Position numbers and translations under genes: made by a program. From Chloroflexota bacterium (GTDB taxonomy: Bacteria; Chloroflexota; Anaerolineae; Anaerolineales; DRMV01): a stretch of 7,986 bases of DNA. Below the pieces are notes generated by a model. It was not told the origin of the DNA and did no database searches. It saw only the letters and a program-made list of their open reading frames with translations. The DNA is taken from contig JAADCW010000200.1 in NCBI GenBank assembly GCA_013154225.1, positions 1 to 7,986 of the forward strand, given 5' to 3'. Shown here in pieces: positions 5,494-7,986 of the stretch; within the stretch, counting starts at the first letter, position 1, and the number at the start of each line of letters is the position of its first letter.

Positions 5494-7383
5494 ATGACCG
5501 ACGATTTCTCCGACCTCCCTGACTTTTCGGAATTTGACTTTTCCGAGCCCTCAGAACCGCGCCCCACACCGCCTCGACGGACACGGCGCTCTCGCCGACG
5601 ACGCAACACGCCTTCACGCCGGTTCTGGGGGCTGTTGCTGTTCCTGGTTCTGCTCGGCCTGGCCGCGTGGCAACTGCCGCGGCGTTTTTCCGCGATCTAT
5701 CACGCCACTGCCACCCCAAGCCCCACCGCGTCCCCCGCGCCCACCGCCACAGCCACGCCCACAGTTACACCTTCCCCCATGCCCGCGGGCACGCCCATGC
5801 CCACACCGGTCAGCCTGCAATACCCCAATGGTTTGACCGTGCTTTCCCTGCAGGACGGGCTTTATAGCCAACTCTTTGCCTACAACCCGCAAGGTTTGCC
5901 TCTCACCCGCCTGACCGCGGACGCCACCGACCATATCACACCGGCCCTCAGCCCCGATGGGCAAACCCTGGCTTACGCGGCCCGCACTGCCCAAGGCTGG
6001 GATCTGTTCCTGCTTTCCTTGCAAGACGGACAAGCTACCCCCATCACCCACGACGCGGCTTACGACGCCGCGCCTTCATGGTCGCCCGATGGTCTGTGGC
6101 TGGCCTACGAACACTACGAAAACCAAAACCTGGATATTTTCATCCGCGACCGCAACGGCGAACAAGCGCCCATCCGCCTTACCATGCACCCGGCCGCGGA
6201 CTACGCGCCCGCGTGGGCGCCCCAAGGCCGGCTGGTTGCCTTTGTTTCCACGCGTGAGGGCACGCCTCAGATCTTCATCGCCAACTTAGACAAGCCCGAA
6301 AACGAGCGCTTCACCCGCCTTTCTCAGCCGGAACAAGGCCCTGCACGGCACCCGACCTGGTCGGCTGATGGGCGGTATCTGGCCTGGAGCCAGACCACCA
6401 ACGGCATGCCCACCCTCTACGTTTGGGATGCCGCGCACCCCGATCGCCTGCCGCGCGCCATAGGCATGGGCTGGTGGCCGCAGTGGAGCCCCGATGGCCT
6501 GCTGGCCGCGGTGGTGCGCCTTCCCAACCAGGATGCCCTCACTGCCTACGACCCTGAGCGAGGGTTAGCCCTGCCCCTCATGGACCTTCCCGGCACGGTC
6601 ACTGGCTTCACCGTGGGGAACGCGGCCTTGCCCTGGCCTTTGCCTGCGGCCTTCCAGCAAGCCGCGAGCATCACCCCCACCCCAAAGTGGACGCCCCTGG
6701 CCAATCCCAACGGTCCCAACGGGCGGCTGGATGTGGTGCCCCTGCCCAAAGTGAAAGCCCCCTACCCCAAACTCAGCGACGCAGCCGACGAAGCCTTTGC
6801 CGCGCTCCGCCAAGCCCTGGCCCAAAAGGCCGGCTGGGATGTGTTAGGCACCCTGGACAACGCTTACGTTCCCCTGACCGCGCCGCTTCCCGAGGGGCTG
6901 GGGCAAGATTGGCTCTATACGGGTCGCGCGTTTGCGCTGCCTACCACGCCCATTCAGGCTGGTTGGATGGTGGTGGTGCGGGAAGACATCGCACCCTACA
7001 CCTACTGGCGGGTGTACGTGCGGGCGGCCAAACAGGACGGCACCCAAGGCCAGCCCCTGCACGATCTGCCGTGGGATTTCAACGCCCGCTTCAGCGGCGA
7101 CATTACCGCGTTTGAACAAGGTGGTGCTTACGCGCCTGCCGTTCCCCCAGGTTATTGGGTGGATGTCACTGCGCTGGCCCTGGCCTTTGGCTGGGAACGC
7201 CTGCCCGCGTTGCCTGATTGGCGGGCTTATCTTCCAGGCGCGCGCTTCAACGAATTTGTCTTGCGGCAAGGGCTCACGTGGCAACAGGCTATGGAGCAAA
7301 TCTACCCCCAAGACGCCATCCTCACGCCCACGCCGCATCCTACAGCCAACATCCCCATCGTTCCCCCCACACCAACGCCTTAG
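5494..7383 (+). CDS. Membrane-anchored TolB-like (PD40) beta-propeller protein with an unknown C-terminal domain
   Basis: Function is unknown; the architecture is clear. Residues 1-22 are acidic (repeated DF/EF), 28-43 are Arg-rich, and 44-60 form one hydrophobic membrane segment, so the protein should be anchored with its N-terminus inside and the rest outside. Residues 71-105 are a Thr/Pro/Ala-rich linker. A propeller follows, with at least five PD40/WD40-like strands of TolB type: PALSPDGQTLAYAA (150-163), PSWSPDGLWLAYEH (194-207), PAWAPQGRLVAFVS (239-252), PTWSADGRYLAWSQ (287-300) and PQWSPDGLLAAVVR (329-342). A second Thr/Pro patch (391-403) leads to a Trp/Tyr-rich C-terminal domain (about 415-610), and the protein ends in another Thr/Pro tail. 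The propeller probably binds a protein or glycan partner. It is not the Tol-Pal TolB itself, because it has a membrane anchor and no Tol genes adjoin it. The gene converges with a minus-strand gene. Confidence 0.9.
   Translation: MTDDFSDLPDFSEFDFSEPSEPRPTPPRRTRRSRRRRNTPSRRFWGLLLFLVLLGLAAWQLPRRFSAIYHATATPSPTASPAPTATATPTVTPSPMPAGTPMPTPVSLQYPNGLTVLSLQDGLYSQLFAYNPQGLPLTRLTADATDHITPALSPDGQTLAYAARTAQGWDLFLLSLQDGQATPITHDAAYDAAPSWSPDGLWLAYEHYENQNLDIFIRDRNGEQAPIRLTMHPAADYAPAWAPQGRLVAFVSTREGTPQIFIANLDKPENERFTRLSQPEQGPARHPTWSADGRYLAWSQTTNGMPTLYVWDAAHPDRLPRAIGMGWWPQWSPDGLLAAVVRLPNQDALTAYDPERGLALPLMDLPGTVTGFTVGNAALPWPLPAAFQQAASITPTPKWTPLANPNGPNGRLDVVPLPKVKAPYPKLSDAADEAFAALRQALAQKAGWDVLGTLDNAYVPLTAPLPEGLGQDWLYTGRAFALPTTPIQAGWMVVVREDIAPYTYWRVYVRAAKQDGTQGQPLHDLPWDFNARFSGDITAFEQGGAYAPAVPPGYWVDVTALALAFGWERLPALPDWRAYLPGARFNEFVLRQGLTWQQAMEQIYPQDAILTPTPHPTANIPIVPPTPTP
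5704..5808 (+). repeat. Thr/Pro-rich low-complexity linker-coding segment
   Basis: Residues 71-105 of the propeller protein consist almost wholly of Thr, Pro, Ala and Ser, encoded by irregular CCCAC/CCAC/ACGCC repeats. Such stretches usually act as extended cell-wall or periplasmic spacers and may be glycosylated. Similar shorter patches recur at 6664-6702 and 7324-7380. Confidence 0.7.
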
Positions 7384-7432
7384 CCTTCACCCGAAAGTTT
7401 CCTACGTGTCGTTTTCAACAATCACGCCACAC

Positions 7433-7465
7433 AAAAAAAGCCCCTCTCCCGCTGGGAGAGGGGCT
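7433..7465 (-). terminator. Intrinsic terminator of the saccharopine-dehydrogenase-like gene
   Basis: On the minus strand a 12-bp nearly all-GC stem (AGCCCCTCTCCC pairing with GGGAGAGGGGCT) closes a 3-nt loop and runs directly into seven T residues. It begins 19 nt after the TGA at 7486-7484. On the plus strand the same hairpin is followed by GAATGG with no T tract. It is therefore oriented for the minus-strand gene, though it may also slow polymerase leaving the convergent propeller gene. Confidence 0.93.
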
Positions 7466-7483
7466 GAATGGTGAAGCGCGCTT

Positions 7484-7986
7484 TCAGTCTCGTACGGTAA
7501 TGGCAATCCCCCGCCCGCGGAGAGCATCCAACATCTCGGCAGGCGGCACCGCGGTTTCCTGGGGGCGCGCACCAGGCGCAACCCGTCCGCTGACCTGGAA
7601 AATCAACATCGCCGCGGCGTGCCAGCCGGTTAGGCGTTCCATCGCGCGGAATCCGGTGGCTTCATCGTAATAATCCAGCACATCCACCACCACCTCGGCC
7701 TCCTGCCCAGCCTTCTTCCCACGGCCAATCGCGTGAATGACCGCGAGGTCGCGCACGCCTTCTTTCGCGACAATCTTTGGTGCGAGCAGAGCATGGTAAA
7801 AATCCCGTGGCTTGAGGGTGCAGTCGCCAATTTGCATGGGGGTTTCCGAAAACAGCCCCAGGGTTTTGTATGCCAGGAACCATTCGTAATGCCCTGGATA
7901 GCGCAGGGTTTTGTTGATGTAAGTCTGCAGGCGGCCGTGGAACGTCCACGGCGCGGTGGAAGCGCCGCCTGTGGTGATGAAGGCTT
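7484..7986 (-). CDS. Saccharopine-dehydrogenase-like oxidoreductase, C-terminal part (5' end beyond window)
   Basis: The open frame enters from the right edge without a start and ends at TGA 7486-7484, giving 167 codons including the stop. The text matches the C-terminal (catalytic/substrate) domain of the saccharopine dehydrogenase family: STAPWTFHGR, then NKTLRYPGHYEWFLAYKTLG, then GLF, followed by a mixed alpha/beta tail with a GWHAAAMLIFQVSGRV segment and a TVRD ending. The N-terminal NAD(P)-binding Rossmann domain must lie outside. An internal Met at 7837 is not the start, because family-like sequence continues upstream of it to the edge. Members reduce or oxidise saccharopine or related substrates, but many bacterial homologues have no proven reaction, so the true substrate is open. 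Confidence 0.85.
   Translation of the reverse strand, partial: AFITTGGASTAPWTFHGRLQTYINKTLRYPGHYEWFLAYKTLGLFSETPMQIGDCTLKPRDFYHALLAPKIVAKEGVRDLAVIHAIGRGKKAGQEAEVVVDVLDYYDEATGFRAMERLTGWHAAAMLIFQVSGRVAPGARPQETAVPPAEMLDALRGRGIAITVRD

Noticed and set aside
5494..7383. Identification as TolB of the Tol-Pal system
   Set aside because: The protein has an N-terminal signal-anchor-like segment and long Thr/Pro linkers plus an extra C-terminal domain, and no tolA/Q/R or pal genes are nearby. Only the propeller repeats are shared.
7439..7465. Terminator for the plus-strand propeller gene
   Set aside because: The hairpin lacks a T tract on the plus strand. The seven-T run occurs only when read on the minus strand, so it was assigned to the minus-strand gene.
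1..7986. A new defence, mobile or biosynthetic system
   Set aside because: No nuclease, reverse transcriptase, transposase, integrase, toxin-antitoxin pair or biosynthetic cluster was seen. The genes are mainly housekeeping or single envelope and signalling genes.

Overview
The window is about 8 kb of GC-rich bacterial chromosome holding seven protein-coding genes, one cut at each edge, with short intergenic regions. The gene content suggests a Chloroflexota bacterium, probably of the Anaerolineae: a PknB-type Ser/Thr kinase next to ffh, a membrane-anchored TolB-like propeller protein with a Thr/Pro-rich linker, and an RsmF-type rRNA methyltransferase of about the length I recall for Thermus. 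This assignment is an inference from protein style and was not tested by any search. I see no tRNA, rRNA, CRISPR array, transposase, integrase or phage gene.

Left block, minus strand, read from about 4234 down to 1: an unrecognised 165-residue protein overlaps the start of an rRNA cytosine-C5 methyltransferase (rsmF-like) by 4 bases. After a 139-bp gap carrying a good sigma-70-type promoter comes ffh, the protein subunit of the signal recognition particle. Seventeen bases after ffh a Ser/Thr protein kinase begins and runs off the window with its catalytic domain complete. The first pair is likely one transcript. ffh and the kinase are likely a second transcript with its own promoter.

Middle: a 389-bp gene-free stretch (4235-4623) separates the minus-strand block from a plus-strand HAD-IB phosphatase-like gene. 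It holds a TATAAT box for each direction, a 48-bp-period tandem repeat with hairpin-forming arms, and a second inverted repeat. A GC-rich hairpin lies shortly after the phosphatase gene.

Right block: a 629-residue plus-strand gene encodes a single-pass membrane protein with an external TolB/PD40 propeller and a C-terminal domain I cannot name. It converges on the 3' end of a saccharopine-dehydrogenase-like gene on the minus strand, which enters from the right edge and ends at a textbook intrinsic terminator.

Most of the window is housekeeping (protein targeting, ribosome modification) plus signalling and envelope genes. I do not see convincing evidence of a new defence or mobile system. The parts least explained by known families are the 165-residue protein coupled to rsmF, the C-terminal domain of the propeller protein, and the intergenic repeat.
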